From contig DAINRU010000043.1 in assembly GCA_036741695.1 (NCBI GenBank), positions 1 through 13,684 on the forward strand: a DNA stretch of 13,684 bases. The letters are read 5' to 3'. Numbering within the stretch: the stretch's first letter is position 1; every line of letters begins with the position of its first letter. The position numbers were made by a program, and so were the translations under genes. Of the stretch, positions 1-6,249 are shown in pieces. The stretch is from JAFANK01 sp036741695 (GTDB lineage Bacteria; Vulcanimicrobiota; Vulcanimicrobiia; Eremiobacterales; Eremiobacteraceae). A model generated the notes under the pieces. The model ran no database searches and had not been told where the DNA came from. It was given only the letters and a program-made list of their open reading frames with translations.

Positions 1-207
1 GTCTTCGATGGGACGCACGATATTGTCGCGCATCTCGGTCGGCGACGCGCCGGTGTAGTTCACCTCCACCGTCACGGTCGGAAGGTCCACGTTGGGGAAC
101 TGCTGCTGCGTGAGGTTGACGTACGCGATAATGCCGGCCACGGCGACGAACGCGATCATCACGAAGACGAGCGGGGGCCGGTTGACGAAGAGCCTGGTCA
201 GCCACAT
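1..207 (-). CDS. RND efflux transporter permease, N-terminal fragment (runs off the window)
   Basis: Inner-membrane pump subunit of the AcrB/HAE family, expected to export substrates using the proton gradient together with the adaptor encoded just upstream. Only the first 69 residues are present. They begin MWLTRLFVNRPPLVFV, the usual cytoplasmic amphipathic start and first membrane helix (about residues 12-31), followed by QQQFPNVDLPTVTVEVNY and GASPTEMRDNIVRPIE, which match the conserved start of the first periplasmic porter domain (family pattern: E-x-FP-x-V-x-PP-x-V-x-V, then GASP-x-x-V-E-x-x-V-x-x-P-I-E). The ATG lies one base after the adaptor's TAA stop, so translation is probably coupled; the nearest purine-rich stretch (AAGGTGG) is rather far upstream to act alone. 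The substrate cannot be told from this fragment, and the short region gives no sign whether it is a drug (HAE) or metal (HME) pump. Confidence 0.9.
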   Translation of the reverse strand, partial: MWLTRLFVNRPPLVFVMIAFVAVAGIIAYVNLTQQQFPNVDLPTVTVEVNYTGASPTEMRDNIVRPIED

Positions 208-208
208 A

Positions 209-1387
209 TTAGAGGGACGCCACCACCTTTTGGCCGTCGGTCACGTTGGTCGAACCGTTGGTGACGACCTGGGCATTGGCCGGCAGGCCGGTGACCACCG
301 CGTAGTGCGAATCCTCGATCACCTCGTTGACGTTCGCGATGTGCGCGGTATCGCCATCGACCGTCATGACCGTCTGGTGCGTGTCATCAAGAAAGGCCGT
401 TACCGGCACGGTGACGCCGGTCTGCGGAGGCAGCCCGACGTTTCCGGTCACGTTCATACCAGGCCGCAGCGCGCCATCGCCGTTGGGGACCACCACTTTG
501 ACGACGAACCCGGACGTCGAGGGCGTGCTAGGCGAAAGAATGGAGTAGACGGTGCCGGTGAAGGTGCGGTGCGGCACGGCTGGTGCTACAAGCGTAGCGC
601 GGCTTCCCGCGCGGATGCCTGCGATCTGAGCGCCGTAGGCGTTGAGCTCGGCGTAGACTTGCGACACTTGTTGCAGCGTGAATAGCTGACGGGTGCCCGG
701 ATACTCGCCGGGGTTGAGGTTGCGGTTGACGACGATGCCGTCGACGGGCGAGGTGATGGCGGCCTTTGCGATCTGCGCCTGCAGTTGCTGGACGGCTGCT
801 GCTGCCTGTTCGATATTCGCTTGCTGCAGGCCGGCATTTTTCGTGCCGTTGGCTTGGGCGTTCTCCTTGGCTTGGGCGAGCGCAGTCTGCGCCACCGTCG
901 TGTCGGTGCGCTGCTGCTCGACGGTCTGTATGGAGATGTAACCCTGCTTGAGCAATTGTTCGTCACGCTGCAGGTTCGCGCGGGCGTTGTCCAGCGCCGC
1001 TTGTGCGGCGACGACCTGGTCGTTCCCCTGACTTAAGGCAAGCGTTGCTTGATAGCGCGTCTGCTCGAGGTGTGCTTGGGCTTGGGAGAGACTGGCGCTC
1101 AGATCCGCCGTGTTCAGCTTGGCGAGCAGCTGGCCGCGATGCACTGCATCGCCTTCGTTCACGTAGACTGCATCTGCGGGTTCTTGCAGTTCGGTTGACA
1201 GAGCGACGTTTTGCAGCGGAGCGATGAGGCCTGAAAGGTTGAGTCCCGGGTGCACCGTGCGGACGGTGGCTGCCGTCACCTGGACCGGCTGCGGCGGGGC
1301 GGTCGCCGCTTGCTTCTTGGCGCATCCCGACAGCATGACCAGGCAAACACCAACCAGGCACCGGCTGAGCGATCTCGTTCTATTCAT
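209..1387 (-). CDS. RND/HlyD-family periplasmic adaptor (membrane fusion protein), lipoprotein
   Basis: A 392-residue adaptor that would link the inner-membrane RND pump to an outer-membrane channel. It has a lipoprotein signal with lipobox LSGC (Cys22). Two halves of the lipoyl/barrel-sandwich domain lie at about 66-92 (VYVNEGDAVHRGQLLAKL) and 211-240 (ITSPVDGIVV...NPGEYPG). An alanine/glutamine-rich helical hairpin lies between them (about 93-208), with beta-barrel and membrane-proximal domains after it (LRPGMNVTG at about 307-315, then VTVPVTAFL). Length and order are typical of the family. The permease follows after one base, so the two form an operon. No TolC-type outer-membrane factor is visible here; the large TonB-type receptor is encoded immediately upstream on the same strand. 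The start is the ATG at 1387, only about 9 nt below the predicted transcription start, and I see no clear Shine-Dalgarno. The gene has its own promoter with a direct-repeat box. Confidence 0.93.
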   Translation of the reverse strand: MNRTRSLSRCLVGVCLVMLSGCAKKQAATAPPQPVQVTAATVRTVHPGLNLSGLIAPLQNVALSTELQEPADAVYVNEGDAVHRGQLLAKLNTADLSASLSQAQAHLEQTRYQATLALSQGNDQVVAAQAALDNARANLQRDEQLLKQGYISIQTVEQQRTDTTVAQTALAQAKENAQANGTKNAGLQQANIEQAAAAVQQLQAQIAKAAITSPVDGIVVNRNLNPGEYPGTRQLFTLQQVSQVYAELNAYGAQIAGIRAGSRATLVAPAVPHRTFTGTVYSILSPSTPSTSGFVVKVVVPNGDGALRPGMNVTGNVGLPPQTGVTVPVTAFLDDTHQTVMTVDGDTAHIANVNEVIEDSHYAVVTGLPANAQVVTNGSTNVTDGQKVVASL

Positions 1388-1402
1388 GGCTGTTAGTGGG
1401 AC

Positions 1403-1436
1403 AGTATATCACGTCGGGCTGAGAAGACCTTGGGAC
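1403..1436 (-). promoter_or_regulatory. Promoter of the efflux adaptor with tandem 11-bp-spaced box
   Basis: On the coding strand there is a -10 hexamer TATACT (1408-1403) preceded by TG one base upstream (extended -10). Exactly 10 bp upstream of it is the half-site TTCTCAG (1425-1419), and 4 bp further up a weaker one, GTCCCAA (1436-1430). There is no good -35 hexamer, as expected for an activator-dependent promoter. The stretch 1417-1429 is a 13-bp exact copy of 7787-7799 upstream of the sensor kinase gene. That a response regulator binds here is inference from this layout. Confidence 0.6.
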
Positions 1437-1475
1437 CGAAAAGCGATGTATGACGGGCTTACGACGGGTTCTGTG

Positions 1476-1495
1476 AACGGACCTGAAGGTCCGTT
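1476..1495 (-). terminator. Perfect 8-bp inverted repeat downstream of the TonB receptor gene
   Basis: AACGGACC and GGTCCGTT are separated by a 4-base loop, 41 bp after the receptor's stop codon. The hairpin could form in the receptor mRNA, but no U-run follows (CACAG instead), so it would be at best an atypical terminator, an RNA-stability stem or a DNA operator. Further GGACC/GGTCC words lie beside it (1503-1507 and 1522-1526) and can form a second, weaker stem. The gene-free stretch 1388-1536 holds nothing else that I can support besides the adaptor promoter. Confidence 0.45.
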
Positions 1496-1536
1496 GCTTC
1501 AAGGACCCTTTGCGCAATGGCGGTCCATTTTCAGGC

Positions 1537-4500
1537 TCAATTTGAGGCACTACCTGAGGCCGATGGTGGTTGCTGGCGGCGTTGTATGTACAGACCCAGG
1601 GCCGGAGCGTAGTTGAGCGACGGCATCTGGCCCGCGCCGAAGCCGGTCGCTTTGATCTCGTCCGGTGTACCTGAAGCGACACGCGCGCAGTTGAGCAGTG
1701 CTGGTATGGCCGCCGGCGCCTGCGGCTGCAGCTCGAGCCAGTAGCCTTTCGTCACCACATGCGGGATCACAGTCCACCCCGCAGGCTGCGCGGGCGTGGC
1801 CTGACCTGCCTCTTTGGCGCTCACATACGCGCCCAGCGACGCCAGTAGCTGTTGCGCGACCGGCTTGAGATCGCTCGTGCAGCGATCCGAGTCGACGAGC
1901 TGTAGCGGATGCGGCGGCGGCGACGTGGGCAGCTTGTAGACACGGAACTGCTCTTGACCCGGCGGGGGCGGTTGGCGCACGATGTACAACCCCGCGGCGG
2001 GCGTGTAGGCGAGCGGCGTGCGGAAGAACGTGCTCGCTTGCGGCACGTAGAGATGGAGCGCGTCAGCTTGATCTTTGGTACCGACGTGGATGGTCGCGCA
2101 TCCGAAGAAGCCGCGCATGCCGGTGAAGGTCTGCGGCGTGAAGGTGAGCGCGTAGGTGCCGGGCAGCTGATGGTATGCGACTGTGAAGCCCGGCACGTCC
2201 GGCGGCTGGCCGACGAGCGTCGCCGGATATCCCGCCGCCGTCTTTTGCGCCTCCACCGCATCCGCGTAGGCCTTCATGGCCGCGAGCGTCTGCGTCGCCT
2301 GTGGCGCCGCTTGCGCGCTGCAGCTGGGTCGGTTCGTATCTGCCGCGAACGGAGCCGTGGGAGGCGTCTGCGGAAGGCTCGGAGCGTTTGCGAAGATGCC
2401 GCGAGCGCCGCCCGGACCCTGGGGCCCGCCCGATCCCGGCGGCCCGCCGGGCCCAGGTTGCGCCGCACCCCCGCGCGCAGCACCCGGCGCACCCACAACC
2501 GACGTCTGACCTTGCCCGTATCCGATCTTCACAGAGTACGTCACGGTCAGCTGCCGTGGTGCGAGCGGCCGCGCGATCTGCGGCAGAGGACCCGCGTCGA
2601 CCGTCGGCGGCCCCACCGCATACGATGACGACGCGAATTCGTATCCGAACTTGTTGAAGATGTTGCTCTCAGCGACGGTGAGCGATCCGTGCGTGAAGTC
2701 CATCGCGAGCCCAACGTCGGCTGTGACGTACCCGGGCAGATAGTTGCGGTTGCCGGGGCTGACGTATCGTGCGTCCGCGAGCCACTCGAGCGGCGAATGC
2801 ATCGGCCGCAGGTCGAAGGTCAGCCCGGCCTGATGCAACGGCACGCCGGGGAGCTGCTGACCTGAGATGATCGGCGAATACGGATTGTCGAAGACAGGAT
2901 CGCTTGAGACTGGTTTTGTGACCTGGGTGACGTATGACGGCTCGACGGCGAGACTGCGCGTCAGGTTGAAATCTCCGGTCAGCTGGATCCCTTCATAGAC
3001 CATGGTGACGCCACCCACCGGCACGTTGAGATAGAGGTTTTGCGGTCCGAACGCGGCGCTCGGATTGCCGCACACGCTGTCGGACTGGAAGACCTCCTGC
3101 GCCGCCGCAAGGTAGCCAGGTGGGAAATATCCCGGCGGGAACGCGGTGCCGTTGACAAGCGCGTTCAACAAGGTGTCGTCCTGTCGCTGGCTATAGACGG
3201 CGCCGGTCAGTTCTCCGGCGGCACCGAAGCGATGCTGCCAGGTCGCACGGGCGGTGAGCCCGGTCTGGTTCCCCGGACTGTCGCCCGGACCCGAGCCGAA
3301 TCCCGCGGGACCGCTGCATTCGAACTGCAGCGACGCCGGATCCGAGAGCACGCCGAAACGTGCCGGACCCGAGCCGTTGCTCCCGTAGTCGAGGTTACCG
3401 GCGAACGCATCGGTCGTCGTTGGCGTCCACTGCGCGTTGATGCCGGCCAGCCCATTGGCGCCCATGCGGTTGGAGCTGGCGACGCCGACGTGCTCGCCCA
3501 TGGTGAGACGGTCGTTCGATCGGATGCTATCCGCGACCGAGAACGACGAGTACGATGTCGAGCTCGATCCAGTCGCGAACAGGGCCGAGCTCGGCACGAG
3601 CGGCGTGGCTTGACTATTGGCCGACGTTTCGTTCAGCTGAAATGAGATCGTGTGCCGTTCGCGTGAGGGCAACTGCATGGAGAACGCTGCGCCGCTGGTG
3701 TTTCCGCTCGTCGCCTGTCCGTATGGGGAATACACCTGGTCGATGTAGCGGTTGAGCAGGTCGCGGTCCGCGCTTGTCTGAGAGCCGAACAACGAGACCT
3801 GCATCGTCGTCATGCCGACGAGTGCGGTGTCGGAGATCGACTCGAGTGCTGTGTGGCGATAGTTGGAGTTACCCGGGCCGTAGCCGCAGGGCACGACGCC
3901 ATTGAACACCGTGCACAACGCGTCGTTGTAGCCGTTGGACGAGATGTACATCGCAGACAGCGACTGGGTGCCTCCGATCAGCGTGCGCAGCTTGACGAGA
4001 TCGCCGCCCGTCTGGTTCGCCCCCTGGTGGATGTAGTCAAAGCCGCTCGCATCCAGAAACTGCTGACCGGCGAGCAGATTGTCGCTGCCGCGGATCGCGT
4101 GGACGTAGGCCAGCCCGACGTCGCCGATCGACCCCTGCATGGAAAGTATGGTCGAGGCGGCGCTCAGGCTGCCGAAGCTCTGGTTGATGCCGAACTGCCA
4201 CGCCCGGGTCGGCTCGAGCGTGCGGTAGTTGACCGATCCGCCGAGCGCGCCGGCCACCGGGTTGAAGCTCACCGAAGCACCCGAGAACAGATCCGAGGAG
4301 ATGGAGCGCAGATCGCCCGCGACGCCGGGCGTCGTGAGCGGAATGCCGTCGAGCGTGACCTGCGTCTGCGACGGATCGTGACCTTCGAGCGAAATGGTCT
4401 CGGCTGCATCGTCGCTCGTGCTGTCGGCGCCGACGGAGACGCCCGCCACTTTGTTGAGGGCGTCGTTGAGCGTCGGCGAGAGCTTGCGGATGGCGCTGTC

Positions 4501-4947
4501 CTGCGAGACCGTCGTCGTGGTGATGCTCGCCTGTGACTTGACCGTCACGGTGCCGAGCGACTTGACGCCGGATGCGACGACGGCGAGCTGCACGTCCACC
4601 TGGACCGCGTTGCCGTCGACGAGCTCGAATGCGGCGGTGGTGACGGCCTGATAGCCCGACTTGCCGACGCGGGCGGTGTACACGCCGGCCGGCACGTCGC
4701 GGAAGACGACCTTGCCGTCCGACGTCGTCACTTCGCTCGTCATGATGGGACCGTCGAGCAGCACGCGCGCCAGCGCGATCGGCTTGGTCGTCACGGCGTC
4801 GACGACGGCGATCGTGATCTGGCCCGATTCGTCTTGCGCCAAGGCCGTGGCCGGCGCGACGGCGATGCTCAAGCCGGCGCAGACGAGCGACAGTGCGATT
4901 TTCAGCGCGATGATGCGGCGCACGATGAGACGCATTCGACGACCCAT
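1537..4947 (-). CDS. TonB-dependent receptor with carboxypeptidase-regulatory-like N-domain and duplicated C-terminal module
   Basis: A 1136-residue outer-membrane beta-barrel predicted to import, gate or sense an unknown ligand with energy from TonB. I place the start at ATG 4947, which has GGAGAG 7 nt upstream; a GTG ten codons earlier has no such site. Order (ATG numbering): signal peptide about 1-37, ending ATALA; CarboxypepD_reg-like beta-sandwich about 42-122 (VVDAVTTKPIALARV, then DVPAGVYTARVGKSGY); TonB plug about 130-250 (LNDALNKVAGVSVGAD, then SLEGHDPSQTQVTLDGIPL); barrel to about 813, ending with the strand RQLTVTYSVKIGYGQG. A standard receptor would stop there. Instead a Pro/Gly-rich linker (about 818-870) leads to two related modules (876-996 and 1023-1128). 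The ligand is unknown; I see no siderophore- or vitamin-specific feature. The promoter carries the direct-repeat box shared with the neighbouring genes, and an efflux adaptor and RND permease follow on the same strand. Confidence 0.92.
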   Translation of the reverse strand: MGRRMRLIVRRIIALKIALSLVCAGLSIAVAPATALAQDESGQITIAVVDAVTTKPIALARVLLDGPIMTSEVTTSDGKVVFRDVPAGVYTARVGKSGYQAVTTAAFELVDGNAVQVDVQLAVVASGVKSLGTVTVKSQASITTTTVSQDSAIRKLSPTLNDALNKVAGVSVGADSTSDDAAETISLEGHDPSQTQVTLDGIPLTTPGVAGDLRSISSDLFSGASVSFNPVAGALGGSVNYRTLEPTRAWQFGINQSFGSLSAASTILSMQGSIGDVGLAYVHAIRGSDNLLAGQQFLDASGFDYIHQGANQTGGDLVKLRTLIGGTQSLSAMYISSNGYNDALCTVFNGVVPCGYGPGNSNYRHTALESISDTALVGMTTMQVSLFGSQTSADRDLLNRYIDQVYSPYGQATSGNTSGAAFSMQLPSRERHTISFQLNETSANSQATPLVPSSALFATGSSSTSYSSFSVADSIRSNDRLTMGEHVGVASSNRMGANGLAGINAQWTPTTTDAFAGNLDYGSNGSGPARFGVLSDPASLQFECSGPAGFGSGPGDSPGNQTGLTARATWQHRFGAAGELTGAVYSQRQDDTLLNALVNGTAFPPGYFPPGYLAAAQEVFQSDSVCGNPSAAFGPQNLYLNVPVGGVTMVYEGIQLTGDFNLTRSLAVEPSYVTQVTKPVSSDPVFDNPYSPIISGQQLPGVPLHQAGLTFDLRPMHSPLEWLADARYVSPGNRNYLPGYVTADVGLAMDFTHGSLTVAESNIFNKFGYEFASSSYAVGPPTVDAGPLPQIARPLAPRQLTVTYSVKIGYGQGQTSVVGAPGAARGGAAQPGPGGPPGSGGPQGPGGARGIFANAPSLPQTPPTAPFAADTNRPSCSAQAAPQATQTLAAMKAYADAVEAQKTAAGYPATLVGQPPDVPGFTVAYHQLPGTYALTFTPQTFTGMRGFFGCATIHVGTKDQADALHLYVPQASTFFRTPLAYTPAAGLYIVRQPPPPGQEQFRVYKLPTSPPPHPLQLVDSDRCTSDLKPVAQQLLASLGAYVSAKEAGQATPAQPAGWTVIPHVVTKGYWLELQPQAPAAIPALLNCARVASGTPDEIKATGFGAGQMPSLNYAPALGLYIQRRQQPPSASGSASN
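1564..2322 (-). repeat. Tandem duplicated Cys-pair module in the receptor's C-terminus (protein-level repeat)
   Basis: Two diverged copies of a module of about 105-120 residues. Copy 1 is encoded by about 2322-1960 and copy 2 by about 1881-1564. Shared landmarks in the same order: a Cys at the start (876; 1023), a helix with AYxxAxEA (AYADAVEA; AYVSAKEA), G[FW]TVxxH (GFTVAYH; GWTVIPH), an aromatic-rich strand ending PQ (TYALTFTPQ; GYWLELQPQ), a second Cys followed by Ala (FFGCA; LLNCA), and a tail of YxPAxGLYIxR then a run of Pro. Each copy's cysteine pair could form a disulphide in the periplasm. I do not recognise the fold or a function. Confidence 0.75.
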
Positions 4948-4954
4948 ACTGCTT

Positions 4955-4960
4955 CTCTCC
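4955..4960 (-). promoter_or_regulatory. Ribosome binding site that decides the TonB receptor start
   Basis: GGAGAG, 7 nt before ATG 4947. It is one of the few clear Shine-Dalgarno sequences in this window and favours this ATG over the in-frame GTG at 4977. Confidence 0.7.
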
Positions 4961-4983
4961 AGGGCACATCGTATCACGCGTCT

Positions 4984-5017
4984 AGTCTACTCGGGACGCC
5001 TTGGACCGCCCTGAGAA
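4984..5017 (-). promoter_or_regulatory. TonB receptor promoter with tandem 11-bp-spaced box
   Basis: On the coding strand: half-site TTCTCAG (5017-5011), 4 bp, half-site GTCCAAG (5006-5000), 10 bp, and -10 hexamer TAGACT (4989-4984). The phase is the same as at the adaptor, STAS-like and response-regulator promoters. The proximal half-site here (GTCCAAG) resembles the distal one at the adaptor (GTCCCAA). No -35 hexamer is visible. The predicted start of transcription is near 4977, leaving a leader of about 30 nt that contains the GGAGAG site. Confidence 0.55.
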
Positions 5018-5083
5018 AACGCTTGTCAGGCGCCGTCTGCACGTGAGTATTGCATGAGGATCGGCGCATCGCCGGGGACCGTT

Positions 5084-5117
5084 TTTTGAGGGTTGCTTAA
5101 GGTCGACCGCGTATACT
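5084..5117 (+). promoter_or_regulatory. Response-regulator promoter with degenerate tandem box
   Basis: Half-site TTTTGAG (5084-5090), 4 bp, GCTTAAG (5095-5101), 10 bp, and -10 TATACT (5112-5117). The half-sites are the weakest of the set but sit in exactly the same phase relative to the -10, and TTTTGAG is one mismatch from GTTTGAG at the STAS-like promoter. The expected transcription start (about 5124) is only about 3 nt before the ATG, so the mRNA would be almost leaderless. The rest of the divergent 4948-5126 gap (5018-5083) holds nothing I can identify. Confidence 0.5.
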
Positions 5118-5126
5118 ACTCGTATA

Positions 5127-5810
5127 ATGCCGCAGCAATCGAAGATACTCGTCGTGGACGACGAGCGCTCCATGCGCGACATGCTCCGCCTCGGGCTCGA
5201 GCAGCAGGGGTATGCGGTGCGCGATCTGCCTGATGGCCGCGGGCTCGAAGAGGCCGTGGTCCAGTGGCAGCCGGACGCGATCGTCCTCGACGTCATGATG
5301 CCCTTCGCGGACGGCTTCACGCTCTTGCCGCTCATCCGCCGGATGACGCAAGCCCCGGTGATCATGCTCTCGGCCAAGGGCGATGTCGGCGATCGCGTCA
5401 CCGGCCTCACACTGGGTGCCGACGATTACGTGCCCAAGCCCTTCGCCTTTCCCGAGCTCGTCAGCCGCATCGAGGCGGCGTTGCGCCGGCCGCACATCTC
5501 GGCGCCGGAATTCCTGCGCTACATGGACCTGTCCGTCAATTTGCGCACCCGTGAGGTCGAGCGCGGCGGCCGCAGGATCCAGCTCACCAATAAAGAGTTC
5601 ACCCTGCTGGTCACCCTCATGCGCGAACCGCGGCGCGTGTTCGGCAAAGAAGATCTGCTCGCGCAGGTGTGGGGCGAAGATTTTGAAGGAGAGATCGGCA
5701 ACGTCGAGACCTACATCTCGTACCTGCGGGCCAAGGTGGACGCCGATGCATCCAACCGCCTGATCCACACGATCCGCGGCGCCGGATATTCGTTGCGCGG
5801 AGAGCAGTAA
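5127..5810 (+). CDS. OmpR/PhoB-family DNA-binding response regulator
   Basis: A 227-residue cytoplasmic transcription factor, predicted to be switched on by phosphorylation. The receiver domain spans about residues 6-121, with the acidic pair D11/D12, phospho-acceptor D55 (IVLDVMMP), S82 in the conserved Ser/Thr position (MLSAKGD) and K104 (DDYVPKPF). A winged-helix Trans_reg_C domain spans about 130-225 (LTNKEFTLLVTLM; VETYISYLRAKVD; HTIRGAGYSL). Length and all key residues are normal. It is the only plus-strand gene, divergent from the TonB receptor and convergent with the STAS-like gene (4-bp gap between stop codons). Its likely partner is the kinase encoded at 6250-7731, because no other two-component gene is nearby. 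The ATG at 5127 has no Shine-Dalgarno but lies just after a strong TATACT hexamer. It is the best candidate to bind the tandem boxes. Confidence 0.96.
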   Translation: MPQQSKILVVDDERSMRDMLRLGLEQQGYAVRDLPDGRGLEEAVVQWQPDAIVLDVMMPFADGFTLLPLIRRMTQAPVIMLSAKGDVGDRVTGLTLGADDYVPKPFAFPELVSRIEAALRRPHISAPEFLRYMDLSVNLRTREVERGGRRIQLTNKEFTLLVTLMREPRRVFGKEDLLAQVWGEDFEGEIGNVETYISYLRAKVDADASNRLIHTIRGAGYSLRGEQ

Positions 5811-5814
5811 GCGT

Positions 5815-6183
5815 TTAGATCTGGACGATGACGATGCGCGCGTGGCGCGCGAGACCGGTGAGCTCGAGCAGCCCGACGAGCCGCTCGCCGGCCACCACCG
5901 TCACCGCGTGACCGTTGCGCTTGAGATCGCGAACGATCTTGACGAGCGTCCCCCAGGGGGCAGATGCGGTGCTTCGAGTCCGACGAAGGTCGATCGCCGC
6001 TGCGCAGTGCGGTGCGCGCCGAGCGCGTTTCTGAAAGCGCCGCATCGCATTACAGCTGGCGGCGTCGAGCACTTCGTCGAGCACGAGCGTTTCAGATGTC
6101 GATGTGTGGGCGTCGTAGGGAGTCTTCATTGTGTCCATGTGAGCCAGATGGGTGGGCGGCGAATCGGTGTCATTCGCCGCCAC
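5815..6183 (-). CDS. Small STAS-like (anti-anti-sigma-type) protein
   Basis: A 122-residue cytoplasmic protein; the assignment rests on pattern only. From about residue 32 it follows the STAS layout: LVLDEVLDAAS, then AAAIDLRRTR, then LVKIVRDLKRNGHAVTVVAGERLVGLLELTGLARHARIVIV. Aligning IDL with the family's vDL-x6-DSSG-x3-L motif without a gap puts ASAP (73-76) where DSSG is usual. One serine is kept, but the Asp and Gly are lost, so phosphorylation-controlled partner switching may be altered. The GTG start at 6183 is chosen because TAGACT ends 6 nt upstream, which would give a leaderless mRNA; ATG codons at 6138 and 6129 are alternatives with no visible ribosome site, and the first 30 residues have no family match. 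It lies between the regulator and kinase genes. A role as accessory signalling protein of this system is inference. Confidence 0.65.
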   Translation of the reverse strand: MAANDTDSPPTHLAHMDTMKTPYDAHTSTSETLVLDEVLDAASCNAMRRFQKRARRAPHCAAAIDLRRTRSTASAPWGTLVKIVRDLKRNGHAVTVVAGERLVGLLELTGLARHARIVIVQI

Positions 6184-6189
6184 AGTTGC

Positions 6190-6234
6190 AGTCTACACCC
6201 AAAATCTCAAACGGAACTGAGAAACAGGTGAGGA
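6190..6234 (-). promoter_or_regulatory. Promoter of the STAS-like gene with three in-phase half-sites
   Basis: On the coding strand: TCCTCAC (6234-6228), 4 bp, TTCTCAG (6223-6217), 4 bp, GTTTGAG (6212-6206), 10 bp, and -10 TAGACT (6195-6190). Three half-sites at strict 11-bp steps fill most of the 66-bp gap between the kinase stop and the GTG start. The predicted transcription start coincides with the GTG. Read-through from the kinase gene is also possible because no terminator is seen. Confidence 0.6.
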
Positions 6235-6249
6235 TACGGGGAAAGCGTT

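Noticed and set aside
4037..4969. 310-codon open frame on the minus strand
   Set aside because: Shifted frame within the TonB receptor gene; very Arg-rich, while the receptor frame contains clear domains.
5097..5768. 223-codon minus-strand open frame opposite the response regulator
   Set aside because: Shadow of the regulator, which has all receiver and winged-helix residues on the plus strand.
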